NCBI RefSeq assembly: GCF_000299035.1
Contig: NZ_JH921518.1
Coordinates: 718,439 to 782,438 of the forward strand
Origin: Bacillus bingmayongensis
GTDB lineage: Bacteria; Bacillota; Bacilli; Bacillales; Bacillaceae_G
DNA: 64,000 bases
Direction: 5' to 3'
Shown: piece by piece, positions 28,423 to 36,299 of the stretch
Layout of the letters: the number at the start of each line of letters is the position of its first letter
How positions within the stretch are numbered: position 1 is the stretch's first letter
Position numbers and translations under genes: made by a program
Notes under the pieces: generated by a model
The model's input: only the letters and a program-made list of their open reading frames with translations
Told to the model about the DNA's origin: nothing
Database searches by the model: none

Positions 28423-28632
28423 CTCATCAACCAACAAATCTATTAAATTATTCCCAGCTTCCTCTTCTGTAATCTCATCGGTCATCCCCATGAAGGACCA
28501 GCCCTTTGAATCCACCCATTCAATAAACTCCTCTAAAAACTCATCATGAGAAACATCAACATCAAGAATCGCACCATTTATTGAAATCGTTCTATTTCTA
28601 GGTACACGCATCTTGAAAGATTTTCTTACCAT
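28405..28632 (-). CDS. Small acidic conserved hypothetical protein
   Basis: 75 residues, soluble, with a basic start (VRKSFKMRVPRNRTISING) and a strongly acidic end (LLVDEKDEKE). AAAGGAG lies nine bases before the ATG. No family recognised. It stands alone between the carboxypeptidase and the next hypothetical gene. Confidence 0.65.
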   Translation of the reverse strand: MVRKSFKMRVPRNRTISINGAILDVDVSHDEFLEEFIEWVDSKGWSFMGMTDEITEEEAGNNLIDLLVDEKDEKE

Positions 28633-28749
28633 TCGTATATGCTCCTTTAACCTATGAATATTTATAAATCTATTTTCTATTTCTGTTATATACTATTTCT
28701 ATACAATTGTAAAAAGAAGTTCCTACCAAAACAAATATAAATTTAATAT

Positions 28750-29295
28750 TTATTTGCTATGTTGCTTAATATATTCATCATAAGTAGGTATTTCACTAGC
28801 ATCACCAGCACCCTCTTTTGCGCTGTTAAACATATATCCCGCTTTCAATCCGTTTTGCCCGATATCCAGATCATGTAAAATACGGTGAACATATACTAAA
28901 GCTGTTGTATCATGATTTTGAACTGAAATATCAAGCAATTTTCTAGCTCGTTCCAAATCTTCTTTCAAATCACCTTTACATAATGCAGCTGCTTCTTTTA
29001 ACGTTGTATCAATTAATTTGAACCCCCATTTGTTCTCTTCCCAAGCTGGAGCATCCGCCTGCTCAAACTTCTCATACTTTTCCCAGCCTGTAATGTTATT
29101 TAAATCACTATGAGTTGCTCTTATCTTCATTCCAATATCTTTTGATTTATCCACTTCTTTGATTGGCTCAGTCTGTTCAGCCTTCATTTCTTTTTTATCT
29201 GTTTTATTGAAAAACATAATGCCACCAAATATCAATCCAAATAAAACAAGGCCTCCCATAACAAATGCAGTTCCTTTTCCTGTCCTTTTAAACAA
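28750..29295 (-). CDS. Hypothetical membrane-anchored protein
   Basis: About 181 residues: a short basic cytoplasmic start (FKRTGKG), one transmembrane helix (VMGGLVLFGLIFGGIMFF) and a soluble extracytoplasmic domain containing TGWEKYEKFEQ and VYVHRILHDLDIG. The TTG at 29295 with GAGGGAG eight bases upstream is preferred over a TTG at 29313. It is the last chromosomal gene before the tRNA and integrase. Family not recognised. Confidence 0.65.
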   Translation of the reverse strand: MFKRTGKGTAFVMGGLVLFGLIFGGIMFFNKTDKKEMKAEQTEPIKEVDKSKDIGMKIRATHSDLNNITGWEKYEKFEQADAPAWEENKWGFKLIDTTLKEAAALCKGDLKEDLERARKLLDISVQNHDTTALVYVHRILHDLDIGQNGLKAGYMFNSAKEGAGDASEIPTYDEYIKQHSK

Positions 29296-29527
29296 AGTGA
29301 TACACTCCCTCAAGTTATTTATCTAACCTTTTAAATTATATCAATTTTCAATCGTATTATATTATAATATTGATATTCGACTTGATGAAACGTAAAAAAT
29401 CAATCCTGCTTCATGAAGGAGTCAACCTCTTACTATTTACTATTAAACTATATGGAAATGTGCTCACAATAACTATAAGCATGTTATTCTACCAAGTTTC
29501 ATTTTAAAGGTTATAGTAAAAAAACTA

Positions 29528-29556
29528 TTGTAAGGTGCCACTTATTTTTGTATAAT
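29528..29556 (+). promoter_or_regulatory. Sigma-A promoter of the tRNA gene
   Basis: TTGTAA, 17 bp, TATAAT; the -10 ends 37 bp before the tRNA. Confidence 0.7.
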
Positions 29557-29593
29557 CAAACTAACAGAATTGTCAGATACATCAATCAATCAT

Positions 29594-29666
29594 GATCCCG
29601 TAGCTCAGCAGGGAGAGCGCCACCTTGACAGGGTGGAGGTCGTGAGTTCGAGCCTCTCCGGGGTCA
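29594..29666 (+). tRNA. tRNA-Val (anticodon GAC)
   Basis: 73 nt cloverleaf: acceptor GATCCCG/CGGGGTC with discriminator A, D stem GCTC/GAGC, anticodon stem CCACC/GGTGG with loop TTGACAG (GAC), variable loop of five, T stem GTGAG/CTCTC with loop TTCGAGC. There is one T-T mismatch (50-64) in the T stem and a G-T pair in the acceptor. CCA is not encoded. A solitary tRNA gene beside an integrase gene suggests an attachment site or cargo tRNA. Confidence 0.92.
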
Positions 29667-29804
29667 TAAAACTCAATAGTATCAAGGCTTGAGAGGATAT
29701 TCTCAAAAGCTAAAACTGTGGAGGTCTCCATCAGACACCACAAGTTAAAAGAGGACTACTTCTAGTCAGCTAATCAGCTGGCTCAGGGGTAGTCCTCTTT
29801 TTTT
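29667..29804 (+). ncRNA. Possible structured RNA downstream of tRNA-Val
   Basis: Between the tRNA and a strong terminator there is no ORF but there are three stems: TTGAGA/TCTCAA, GTGG/CCAC and the terminator. Transcription from the tRNA promoter would produce a tRNA plus about 140 nt. It could be a leader of the integrase gene, a small RNA, or just a trailer. Confidence 0.3.
29747..29804 (+). terminator. Terminator after tRNA-Val, before the integrase gene
   Basis: AGAGGACTAC/GTAGTCCTCT stem with a long loop that itself contains CAGCT/AGCTG, followed by seven T. Confidence 0.85.
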
Positions 29805-29838
29805 GTGTCTATAAAACTGAGAAAGGACTGATAAGAAA

Positions 29839-30759
29839 ATGCTACTTAAGTTTGCTATGAAGGATTTCAAAGTGGAAAAAGAGTTCGCTAATCTGTCTCC
29901 TCGTACAATTCAATCTTATATGGCTACCCTGCATGAGTTCCAGGTCTTCTGCTCTGAGAGGGAACTGATAGATACACGAGACATTAGAGAAGTAACTGTT
30001 AAGAGCTACCTCATGTATTGCCAAAAGACGAGAGGGAACAACGTAGTAACAAGAAATACAAAGCTCCATCACCTAAAGATTTTCTTTAACTATTTACAAC
30101 ATGAGGACGTTATCACTGAGAAAGAAAATCCTATTCGTAAAATGAAGCTGGCTAAAGAGGAAATAAAAATTGAGGTCTTTCAAGATGAACATATCAAACA
30201 AATGCTTCGCTACTATAGAAGACTTAAAGCAAGAAATAAAAGCTTTTACGCTTATCGAGATCACACTATTATTGTTTTCCTTTTAGGAACTGGCTCAAGG
30301 TTAGGAGAGCTTATCAATATACGCTGGAGTGAATTGGACTTGGTAAACCAAACAGTAACCCTATTCGGTAAAGCTCGTAAGCAGCAGACTGTCCCTCTCA
30401 CAGACAAACTTGTAAAAGAGTTTTGTGAGTACAAGATGTTTGTAGAACGTGAGCTAGGTAAAACCCCCGAGTACGTTTTTACTACTCGGGAAGGTAATCA
30501 GCTTACACCTAATGGTATCAAACTCGTATTTAAGCGACTCAAACAAGTAATGAACTTTAATGACGTTCGCTTATCAGCTCATACTTTTCGTCACACCTTT
30601 GCTCATCGTTGCTTAATGGCTGGTATGGACGTTTTCACTCTTCAAAGAATGCTAAGGCACAGCAACCTGAGAATGACTGAGAGGTATCTTGCTCTTTGGG
30701 GAACTGCCTTGAGAGAACAAAACGATAAGTTTAATCCACTTAACTCACTTGAGATTTAA
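29839..30759 (+). CDS. Tyrosine recombinase/integrase
   Basis: Site-specific recombinase of 306 residues (XerC/D-like). N-terminal SAM-like domain (residues 8-100) and catalytic domain with Arg in LGTGSRLGELINIRW, the box HTFRHTFAHRCL, and Tyr in LRHSNLRMTERYLAL. It begins 172 bp after tRNA-Val and likely integrated the accessory element that follows. ATG at 29839 with AAAGGA ten bases upstream. Confidence 0.92.
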   Translation: MLLKFAMKDFKVEKEFANLSPRTIQSYMATLHEFQVFCSERELIDTRDIREVTVKSYLMYCQKTRGNNVVTRNTKLHHLKIFFNYLQHEDVITEKENPIRKMKLAKEEIKIEVFQDEHIKQMLRYYRRLKARNKSFYAYRDHTIIVFLLGTGSRLGELINIRWSELDLVNQTVTLFGKARKQQTVPLTDKLVKEFCEYKMFVERELGKTPEYVFTTREGNQLTPNGIKLVFKRLKQVMNFNDVRLSAHTFRHTFAHRCLMAGMDVFTLQRMLRHSNLRMTERYLALWGTALREQNDKFNPLNSLEI

Positions 30760-30770
30760 GACAAATAAAA

Positions 30771-30811
30771 AGAGAACCCTGCTAGTTTGGCGACCGGACA
30801 GGGCTCTCTCT
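30771..30811 (+). terminator. Stem-loop after the integrase gene
   Basis: AGAGAACCCTG/CAGGGCTCTCT stem with a 17-base loop containing GGCGACCGG. No T run, so termination is uncertain. Its loop resembles that at 32376 (both contain GCGACC). Confidence 0.5.
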
Positions 30812-30908
30812 TGGAGGAAAACTCGAAGGAGCTTTCTTGTTTGCTATTGTATCATGCTCATTGGTACTAGCTCAAGGGGTGTTCCTTCTCATATAGGAGG
30901 AAAAGAGT

Positions 30909-31691
30909 ATGAAGAAGTTAAGACAATATGAAAGCTTTCAGTCTGTTGCTGAGATGGACAAAACTATTGATCGCACTCTTAAGGAATATAATTTAAAAGA
31001 TAGCGAGCGAGTAATACTTTTAAAGCTATCAAACTACTCATGTAAATTCATTGGAGTTAGTTATCTCAAGAATAATACGTTAGCAGATCTAACAGGATAC
31101 TCTAAGCGTACTGTTCAGCGTGCTCTCAAGCGTTTCAGCGAGCTAGGAATCATTACTCGTATGGAACAGTTTAAACCTGTTAAAGGTGGCTATTCAGCGT
31201 TCATCTGTGTAATTAATCCTTTCGAGCGTCACCTTGAGTTGGCATCTTGCAAGGAAGCTGCCGAGCCTACTCCTGAGCAACCTGAAGACCCATCTCACGA
31301 AGACGAAGCCATTACACTTAAAGCTAAAAGCTCTAAAGAATTAAAGATACGTAATAGCGCACCTGTAAGTATTAACGAGCTAGATGTATCTTATTTGGCT
31401 AACTCATGTGTACCGATGGAATTTATCAACACAGTATCCCCTTTCTTTAGTACAGCTAAGGAAATCTATGCTATGTGGGGAAAAGTTAAATTAGCAGCTA
31501 ACAAGTACGCACCTGACTTAGTTGATACAACTGAGGTGGCTATCTCAGCATTTAAACAATCTGTGTTTGCTTTAAGGATGAACAAGATTAGAAAAGACTT
31601 CAAAGGGTATCTGTTTGGTGTCCTCGCAAAGATGATGTCTGTCGAGCAAAGAAAGCTAAAGTGTAAGCTATTTAATTTTCTTGGGGAGTAA
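30909..31691 (+). CDS. Winged-helix protein, possible plasmid/phage replication initiator
   Basis: 260 residues. An HTH_36-like winged helix at residues 25-105 (LADLTGYSKRTVQRALKRFS, then ELGIITRMEQF), an acidic linker rich in Glu/Pro, and a helical C-terminal domain (FKGYLFGVLAKMMSVEQRK). Such proteins in phages and plasmids often start replication, but a purely regulatory role is possible. ATG preceded by ATAGGAGG. It is downstream of the integrase gene within the accessory element. Confidence 0.6.
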   Translation: MKKLRQYESFQSVAEMDKTIDRTLKEYNLKDSERVILLKLSNYSCKFIGVSYLKNNTLADLTGYSKRTVQRALKRFSELGIITRMEQFKPVKGGYSAFICVINPFERHLELASCKEAAEPTPEQPEDPSHEDEAITLKAKSSKELKIRNSAPVSINELDVSYLANSCVPMEFINTVSPFFSTAKEIYAMWGKVKLAANKYAPDLVDTTEVAISAFKQSVFALRMNKIRKDFKGYLFGVLAKMMSVEQRKLKCKLFNFLGE

Positions 31692-31958
31692 CACGAACTC
31701 TATTTTAGTTAAAACACACATTGTCATTACTGATAAGTAATAATCCCTCTCATCTGATTTCTGTCCTTCTCAGCTTTAACCTTTGAGGTGGTGCTATCGG
31801 GTATATTCTTGATTGCATGCTAAGGGTGGTAAACTATCGGGCACGGTGATCTAGCTTATCCTATTTTATTTGTACCTGTGAGAATGGATATATTCCAGTT
31901 AGACTACCTGCTGAATTGCCATACCAGAGAAAACAACTTCTCACATTGACTTGTAAGA

Positions 31959-31972
31959 CACCTTACGAGGTG
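31959..31972. repeat. CACCT-TACG-AGGTG inverted repeat
   Basis: One of four small inverted repeats of the form ACCT-3/4 nt-AGGT in non-coding parts of the accessory element; the others are 31779-31789, 35522-35535 and 37152-37165. Confidence 0.45.
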
Positions 31973-32095
31973 AGCTAATATATTTATATTCAACCTGAAG
32001 AAAACTCCACAGTCACAATCAGAGGCACCTCCAATGAGATTCTATCTATTTTATCATTCTCATGAAAATAAATTAAAAAACTCCAAAATTAACTA

Positions 32096-32124
32096 TTGAC
32101 GGTTTCGAAACCGAGGTGTAGGAT
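32096..32124 (+). promoter_or_regulatory. Promoter with embedded palindromic operator
   Basis: TTGACG (32096), 17 bp, TAGGAT (32119). The perfect palindrome GGTTTCGAAACC (32101-32112) lies inside the promoter, where a repressor would block RNA polymerase. It drives the small gene at 32170. Confidence 0.5.
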
Positions 32125-32169
32125 TTAATTAAGGTAGCAAACACGCTATTCAGAAAGGAGCTACTAAAA

Positions 32170-32370
32170 GTGGCTGATAAGTTTCAAGTCTTTTACGGTA
32201 GGATACAAAGCTACTACGAATTAGAAACCTTAGAGGACGCAAAGAACCTTTATAGGTCTTGGTCTTCTCTTAACAAAATCCATACTGTTAATAAAGAGGA
32301 AAAAATCGAGAAGATGCTAACTCGTATGTACTCAGGAGCCAAAATTGTACCATCTAAAGAAGACAAATAA
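32170..32370 (+). CDS. Small hypothetical protein of the accessory element
   Basis: 66 residues, charged and helical (FYGRIQSYYELETLEDAKNL, YRSWSSLN). GTG start with AAAGGAG nine bases upstream and a well-formed promoter-operator in front. No family recognised. A perfect 13-bp stem-loop follows. Confidence 0.6.
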   Translation: MADKFQVFYGRIQSYYELETLEDAKNLYRSWSSLNKIHTVNKEEKIEKMLTRMYSGAKIVPSKEDK

Positions 32371-32375
32371 ACAAA

Positions 32376-32420
32376 AGGAGTATTACCTCTCCAGCGACCA
32401 AACTGACAGGTAATACTCCT
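32376..32420 (+). terminator. Perfect 13-bp stem-loop after the small gene
   Basis: AGGAGTATTACCT/AGGTAATACTCCT with a 19-base loop containing AGCGACCAAA. There is no T run; it may terminate, protect mRNA, or be a protein-binding site. Confidence 0.55.
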
Positions 32421-32513
32421 AGCAAACCACAAGGAAGTACCTTGTAGTCATCCTCTATTTTAGCATGATTAGTAGGTGTCTAACAAGGTGATTCCTCAAA
32501 GGAGGGACATACC

Positions 32514-32615
32514 GTGAGAAAACAAAAACTAGAGTCCGTACTTATAGCAAATGGTATGACAGGTTTTCTTTATGGAGTCGGCTATCTCCAATCACTTTTA
32601 ATAGTCAACTACTAA
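32514..32615 (+). CDS. 33-residue small protein
   Basis: Short ORF with AAAGGAGGG eight bases before a GTG start. Sequence has a basic start (VRKQKLESV) and a moderately hydrophobic rest (MTGFLYGVGYLQSLLIVNY), compatible with a small membrane peptide. It lies between two other small genes of the element in the same direction. Confidence 0.45.
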   Translation: MRKQKLESVLIANGMTGFLYGVGYLQSLLIVNY

Positions 32616-32639
32616 TTATAACTGAGGAGGAATTTTAAA

Positions 32640-32909
32640 ATGAAAGTAACTAAATTAGATAAATTAATGATGATTATTGATAATACAGTAGATTCAAAAC
32701 AAACTAGAATGATCAAAGAGTTAGGCTATGAGATCACGCAAGATATGACGTTCTCAGAGGTACTAGCAATTCACCACAAGATGGACAAAGCAGGCATCTC
32801 AGTAGAAACAAAAACTTCACAACAAGGCTTTACATACCTTGTACACTTACGAGTCGGTCACTTAGAGGAATCACTAACATTCGATCTCAAGGAGGCTACA
32901 GCATGCTAA
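32640..32909 (+). CDS. Small hypothetical protein of the accessory element
   Basis: 89 residues, alpha/beta, soluble (FSEVLAIHHKMDKAGISVET). GAGGAGG lies nine bases before the ATG. No family recognised. Same direction as the preceding small genes; together they may be early functions of a plasmid- or phage-like element. Confidence 0.6.
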   Translation: MKVTKLDKLMMIIDNTVDSKQTRMIKELGYEITQDMTFSEVLAIHHKMDKAGISVETKTSQQGFTYLVHLRVGHLEESLTFDLKEATAC

Positions 32910-32974
32910 CTAATTCAACTTACAAAATATCAGCTAACTCACATCATATTCACAGAGACAATATTACAGGTTAG
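32903..32974 (+). CDS. Possible 23-residue peptide overlapping the previous gene
   Basis: ATG at 32903 has AAGGAGG seven bases upstream and overlaps the preceding stop by seven bases. Product rich in His, Asn and Thr. Coding status unproven. Confidence 0.25.
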   Translation: MLTNSTYKISANSHHIHRDNITG

Positions 32975-33034
32975 AGACAGCAATAAGATTTAAGTAAGAT
33001 TAGACTAGAAATCAGGCGAGGAGCAACTTTAGGG

Positions 33035-33856
33035 TTACTCCTCAACTTCTTCTAATAAGAATTCTAAATCAGATAATGTATGTATAGCATTAATTAATCG
33101 TAAAGCATCCATCTTACTCCACTCAAAAGGATTATCTCTTCCATGAAGAACCCAATTACGATTAATTACAGGAGGCCTCTGAGGATTCTCCTTTTCTAAA
33201 TCTCCAAAGCTGAAGGTTTCAGAAATAAATGTATACGCTGAAACATGGAGTGCGCTATAATACCCTTTATATTCAGCATTTATATCTATCCCCTTAAATG
33301 TTCTTCTCCAGAGTTTACGTTTTTGGCTTGCAATATCGCTATTGCTGGTTAGTTTAGTTTCTTTTTTAATTAATTCAAATGTTAGCCCCTCAATAACACT
33401 AAATAAACTAGGTATTGTTATGTAATAGTCACCCTTCTCATAACAACTAAAGCATTGTTGGAGTAGACCTCTCCACTTTATAAGATGTTCTTTCTTTAAA
33501 AGGTCATCCTTGATAGTATTATACACTTCGTATTTTTCATAGTAGTACTCAAACTTTTTATCAATTTCAGCTACCTCTTTGATTTTTGATATTTCCTCAA
33601 ATCTTCTCCAATCCATTTGTCCCGAAAGCGTCCATCCATACTTACCTAACTTTTTAGCTGGCTCTATCCATTTTTCAAATAGTTTTTTACTATCAATTTT
33701 CTCCATTCCAGCAAATGCTTGCTTTAAAAGATCAGAAGTTTTTATGTTGAATTGCATTTGTTTATGAAATTTATTATATTCTTCCTTGTACATCTGACGC
33801 AAAGCAGATAATACCGATGGTACTCCATTTAGAATATCTTCTTTTAACTTGTCCAT
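33035..33856 (-). CDS. HEPN-like protein, candidate phage-defence or toxin gene
   Basis: Soluble helical protein of 273 residues. The C-terminal part contains PPVINRNWVLHGRDNPFEW: RNWVLH fits the RX4-6H catalytic motif of HEPN ribonucleases, and NRN-LHG resembles Apea-type HEPN domains. The preceding helix (YYITIPSLFSVIEGLTFELI) fits the HEPN four-helix bundle. ATG at 33856 with GAGGGAG upstream. It is a lone gene on the opposite strand, between small element genes and rap-phr. Function as an RNase in abortive infection is inferred, not shown; no nucleotidyltransferase partner is adjacent. Confidence 0.55.
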   Translation of the reverse strand: MDKLKEDILNGVPSVLSALRQMYKEEYNKFHKQMQFNIKTSDLLKQAFAGMEKIDSKKLFEKWIEPAKKLGKYGWTLSGQMDWRRFEEISKIKEVAEIDKKFEYYYEKYEVYNTIKDDLLKKEHLIKWRGLLQQCFSCYEKGDYYITIPSLFSVIEGLTFELIKKETKLTSNSDIASQKRKLWRRTFKGIDINAEYKGYYSALHVSAYTFISETFSFGDLEKENPQRPPVINRNWVLHGRDNPFEWSKMDALRLINAIHTLSDLEFLLEEVEE

Positions 33857-33964
33857 AACTTCTCTCCCTCGGATATCCTAATTTAATGATACTCTATTGG
33901 GTAATTATGTACAAAAATAAAGCAAGGATTTCTCCCTGCTCCTGTTAATTCTTTATTAAAGAGA

Positions 33965-34099
33965 TCAACCTCCAGTGTTTCCATCTGCCATAGCCTTCAC
34001 TAGAGTAGTAGTTTGTTGCTCATCTACTGAAGTATGTACTCCAAGTGTTAGCGTCAAAATTGTTACAATTCCCATTAAACCAAGTATCGCTTTCTTCAT
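33965..34099 (-). CDS. Phr signalling peptide precursor
   Basis: 44-residue precursor: MKKAILGLMGIVTILTLTLG export signal, a short linker (DEQQTTTLVKA) and the C-terminal MADGNTGG that probably contains the mature oligopeptide. Its ATG overlaps the rap stop by four bases (ATGA) and has AAGGAGG upstream, the usual rap-phr arrangement. The secreted peptide would be cleaved, re-imported by Opp and inhibit the partner Rap. Confidence 0.85.
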   Translation of the reverse strand: MKKAILGLMGIVTILTLTLGVHTSVDEQQTTTLVKAMADGNTGG

Positions 34100-35190
34100 T
34101 TTAGTGCCTCCTTCTTGTGAATTTCTTTTTTAGCTTCATAACTTAAATAAAAGTACTTACTTCCTTGTTCGAAGTTACCTCCATTGTGGTACTGCACAGC
34201 CACTACTTCAGTATACTCTTGAACATACTCCCATAGTTGTTCTCTTTTAAAATAATCCATTCCTGCTAAAACTACTTTTTCTAACTCTTGAGCTGGTGCA
34301 TTTTGAACCATGGATTTTAAAATTACCAATCGGTACTGATACTCATTGTTTTCTAGTTGTTTACATATTGTTAGACCTTTTTCGATAAGCTCCAAAGCAA
34401 TTTCTGTTTGACCTAATTTAAATTGCTCTCTAGCTTCAACAAATAGGGATCTGTAATTCGTTGGCATTTTTTCATTAACTTCAGATAAGTAACGAAGAGC
34501 CAATGGAGAGAGGTTTTGACTTGCATACATTAAACCCAGATTTTGGCGAACCATTAGGATAAAGTGCTCTTCCTCTACCTTCTGAAAAGTGTTCATCGCA
34601 GAAGTTAAATGCTCCTCAGCTAGTTCCCATTCTTTTAAATGTATACATGCTAACCCATAAAGGTTATTACAAAAAGCTAGATTTAACTCATTACCATTGT
34701 GTTTAGAAAATATCTCTTTAGCTTTCGTTACATGTGTAATCGCTAACAACGCTTGATAAACATGATAACGGAATGTAGCTAATTTATAGTAAAACTCTGC
34801 ATGTTCAAGTTCGTCAGAAATATACCTTAAGAGTGATTCAGCTTTCTCATAGTGCTCTTTAGCTAAAGTGTATTCACCAATTGCATTAGAGTGGATAGCT
34901 TTAAAAAAATGATAATAGTAAGCTAGTGAACTATTTGTTGGTACACCATAAAAGTCGATTTCATCAAAACAATCTTTGGACACTCTTAAGTTATCAATTA
35001 AGTAATTGTATCGAAAATTGAGAAGTAAGTAATGCTGTAATAACTCTGAGCTTCCTTTAACCTCATTAATTTTTTCTTCCACTTTCGGTTTTAAATTTCT
35101 TGCTTTTTCTAAATGTCTCGAGCGAATCTCTAAATACCATTCGTTTAATAATTGGGTTACTTGTTCATTCCCCTTTATTTGAATGTTCAT
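34096..35190 (-). CDS. Rap-family aspartyl phosphatase / quorum-sensing regulator
   Basis: Tetratricopeptide protein of 364 residues. N-terminal three-helix bundle (VTQLLNEWYLEIRSRHLEKA) and about six TPR repeats (NNLYGLACIHLKEWELAEEH, REQFKLGQTEIALELIEKG). Rap proteins dephosphorylate Spo0F or block response regulators, and are inhibited by their Phr peptide. ATG at 35190 with GAGGAGG six bases upstream. Carried on the accessory element, as Rap-Phr pairs often are on plasmids of this group; the target is unknown. Confidence 0.92.
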   Translation of the reverse strand: MNIQIKGNEQVTQLLNEWYLEIRSRHLEKARNLKPKVEEKINEVKGSSELLQHYLLLNFRYNYLIDNLRVSKDCFDEIDFYGVPTNSSLAYYYHFFKAIHSNAIGEYTLAKEHYEKAESLLRYISDELEHAEFYYKLATFRYHVYQALLAITHVTKAKEIFSKHNGNELNLAFCNNLYGLACIHLKEWELAEEHLTSAMNTFQKVEEEHFILMVRQNLGLMYASQNLSPLALRYLSEVNEKMPTNYRSLFVEAREQFKLGQTEIALELIEKGLTICKQLENNEYQYRLVILKSMVQNAPAQELEKVVLAGMDYFKREQLWEYVQEYTEVVAVQYHNGGNFEQGSKYFYLSYEAKKEIHKKEALK

Positions 35191-35798
35191 AAATAACCTC
35201 CTCATCCTTTTTATACAAAAACTTCCTAAAATAAACAATATCAAAATTTAAATAAATAAAAAAGGCTATATGTTTATTTATCAAGAATATTCAGAATAAA
35301 ACATTATAAAAATAACCCCTGGTTTATATCTAGCGATCCCTCTTTTTAGCAACCTTGCTGTCTCTTAGTAGCATCCCTACTCACAAAATTGCACGTTTAG
35401 GGAAAAGACTAATTCTTCCATAGTTAATTTTTGTGACTTGTCCTTTGTGGTGTACTATAAAGCGACCCAGTTTAGGTTCTTCCCTTCTCGGTTTAAACAA
35501 GTAAGTAACAACTACGGAGTTTACCTACCGAGGTAGACTCTTTTAATTTACCCTCCTCAGGTGTTACCATTACAGTAAATGAAATTCAACAGATGTAACC
35601 CCTGAGTCCGCCCTCGTAGATAACACGAAAAAGCAAAACAAAAAGCTGCAACCCAGCAAGCAACCTCTATAGGCTACTCGTGAATTACAGTTTTTTGTTT
35701 GATCTATATAGTTGTACTATTTTAATCGTTCTCAAGGGGAATTTAGACTTACAGAAGCTCTCGTTTCGAGCACCCTTCACTTAGACAGTGTCTTCTTA
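35191..35798. other. Non-coding region upstream of rap
   Basis: About 600 bp. Holds the rap promoter, one ACCT-AGGT inverted repeat (35522-35535) and no convincing ORF. Base use differs from typical host intergenic DNA (fewer long A/T runs). Confidence 0.4.
35522..35535. repeat. TACCT-ACCG-AGGTA inverted repeat
   Basis: Same design as the repeats at 31959 and 37152. Confidence 0.45.
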
Positions 35799-36259
35799 TT
35801 AGTGATTGGAGATTTGTTTGCTATAGTCTAAAGTTAAAACTACCTCCATAGCTGAAAGCTGTGATTTACCATCAATCTCAAGAGCTTTATGTTCACCAAA
35901 CTCACCATGAGCAGACACTCCCCTAGAGTTGATAATTTACCTACATCCTCTTTGTTCTCCTCATGGGTTTGAATAAGATTAGATTCAAAAGCCCACTCTC
36001 TTACACTCTTAAAGTTTTCTTTCCTAGAATGCTTATTAACCTCAAAGAACTGAGCTAAGCCCTTAGATGTTACAACTTTTAAGCTAAACCCACCGGGCGT
36101 TCTCGTTATGTCTAGCTCTTTAGGATCAACCTTTTTAAATACGTCTGAAGTATTTTTATATCCTATCATGTCACAGACATCTTTCGCTGCGAACCACTTA
36201 GCACCACCTGCCTCATTAGTTCTCAAATTTCCGAACTCTGATTCTATGATTTTAAACAC
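35799..36259 (-). pseudogene. BRO-N antirepressor-like gene, frameshifted
   Basis: The first ~105 codons encode a BRO-N domain (EAGGAKWFAAKDVCDMIGYK, VTSKGLAQFFEVNKHSRKEN, VREWAFE), as in phage antirepressors. After EENKEDVGK the reading becomes implausible (STLGECLLMVS), while another frame reads GVSAHGEFGEHKALEIDGKS and ends at a stop at 35799. This suggests a frameshift near 35930-35940; the open frame without correction ends at 35840. GTG start at 36259 with GAGGAGGG six bases upstream. If not a frameshift, it is simply a short variant. Confidence 0.55.
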
Positions 36260-36299
36260 TAAAATCCCTCCTCAGTGGTATTTATTTTAATTATATAGT

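Larger units (their letters stand above)
31692..32169. other. Non-coding region between the winged-helix gene and a small gene
   Basis: 478 bp without an ORF having a good ribosome binding site. Holds two CTATCGGG direct repeats (about 31794 and 31836), two ACCT-AGGT inverted repeats (31779-31789, 31959-31972) and the promoter-operator at 32096. Position next to a replication-type gene makes an origin or iterons possible, not shown. Confidence 0.4.

Noticed and set aside
29594-29666. Direct repeat of the tRNA 3' end at the right border (attR)
   Set aside because: Searched by eye for GGTCGTGAGTTCGAGCC and CTCTCCGGGG words up to 43 kb; none found. Attachment at the tRNA stays a hypothesis.
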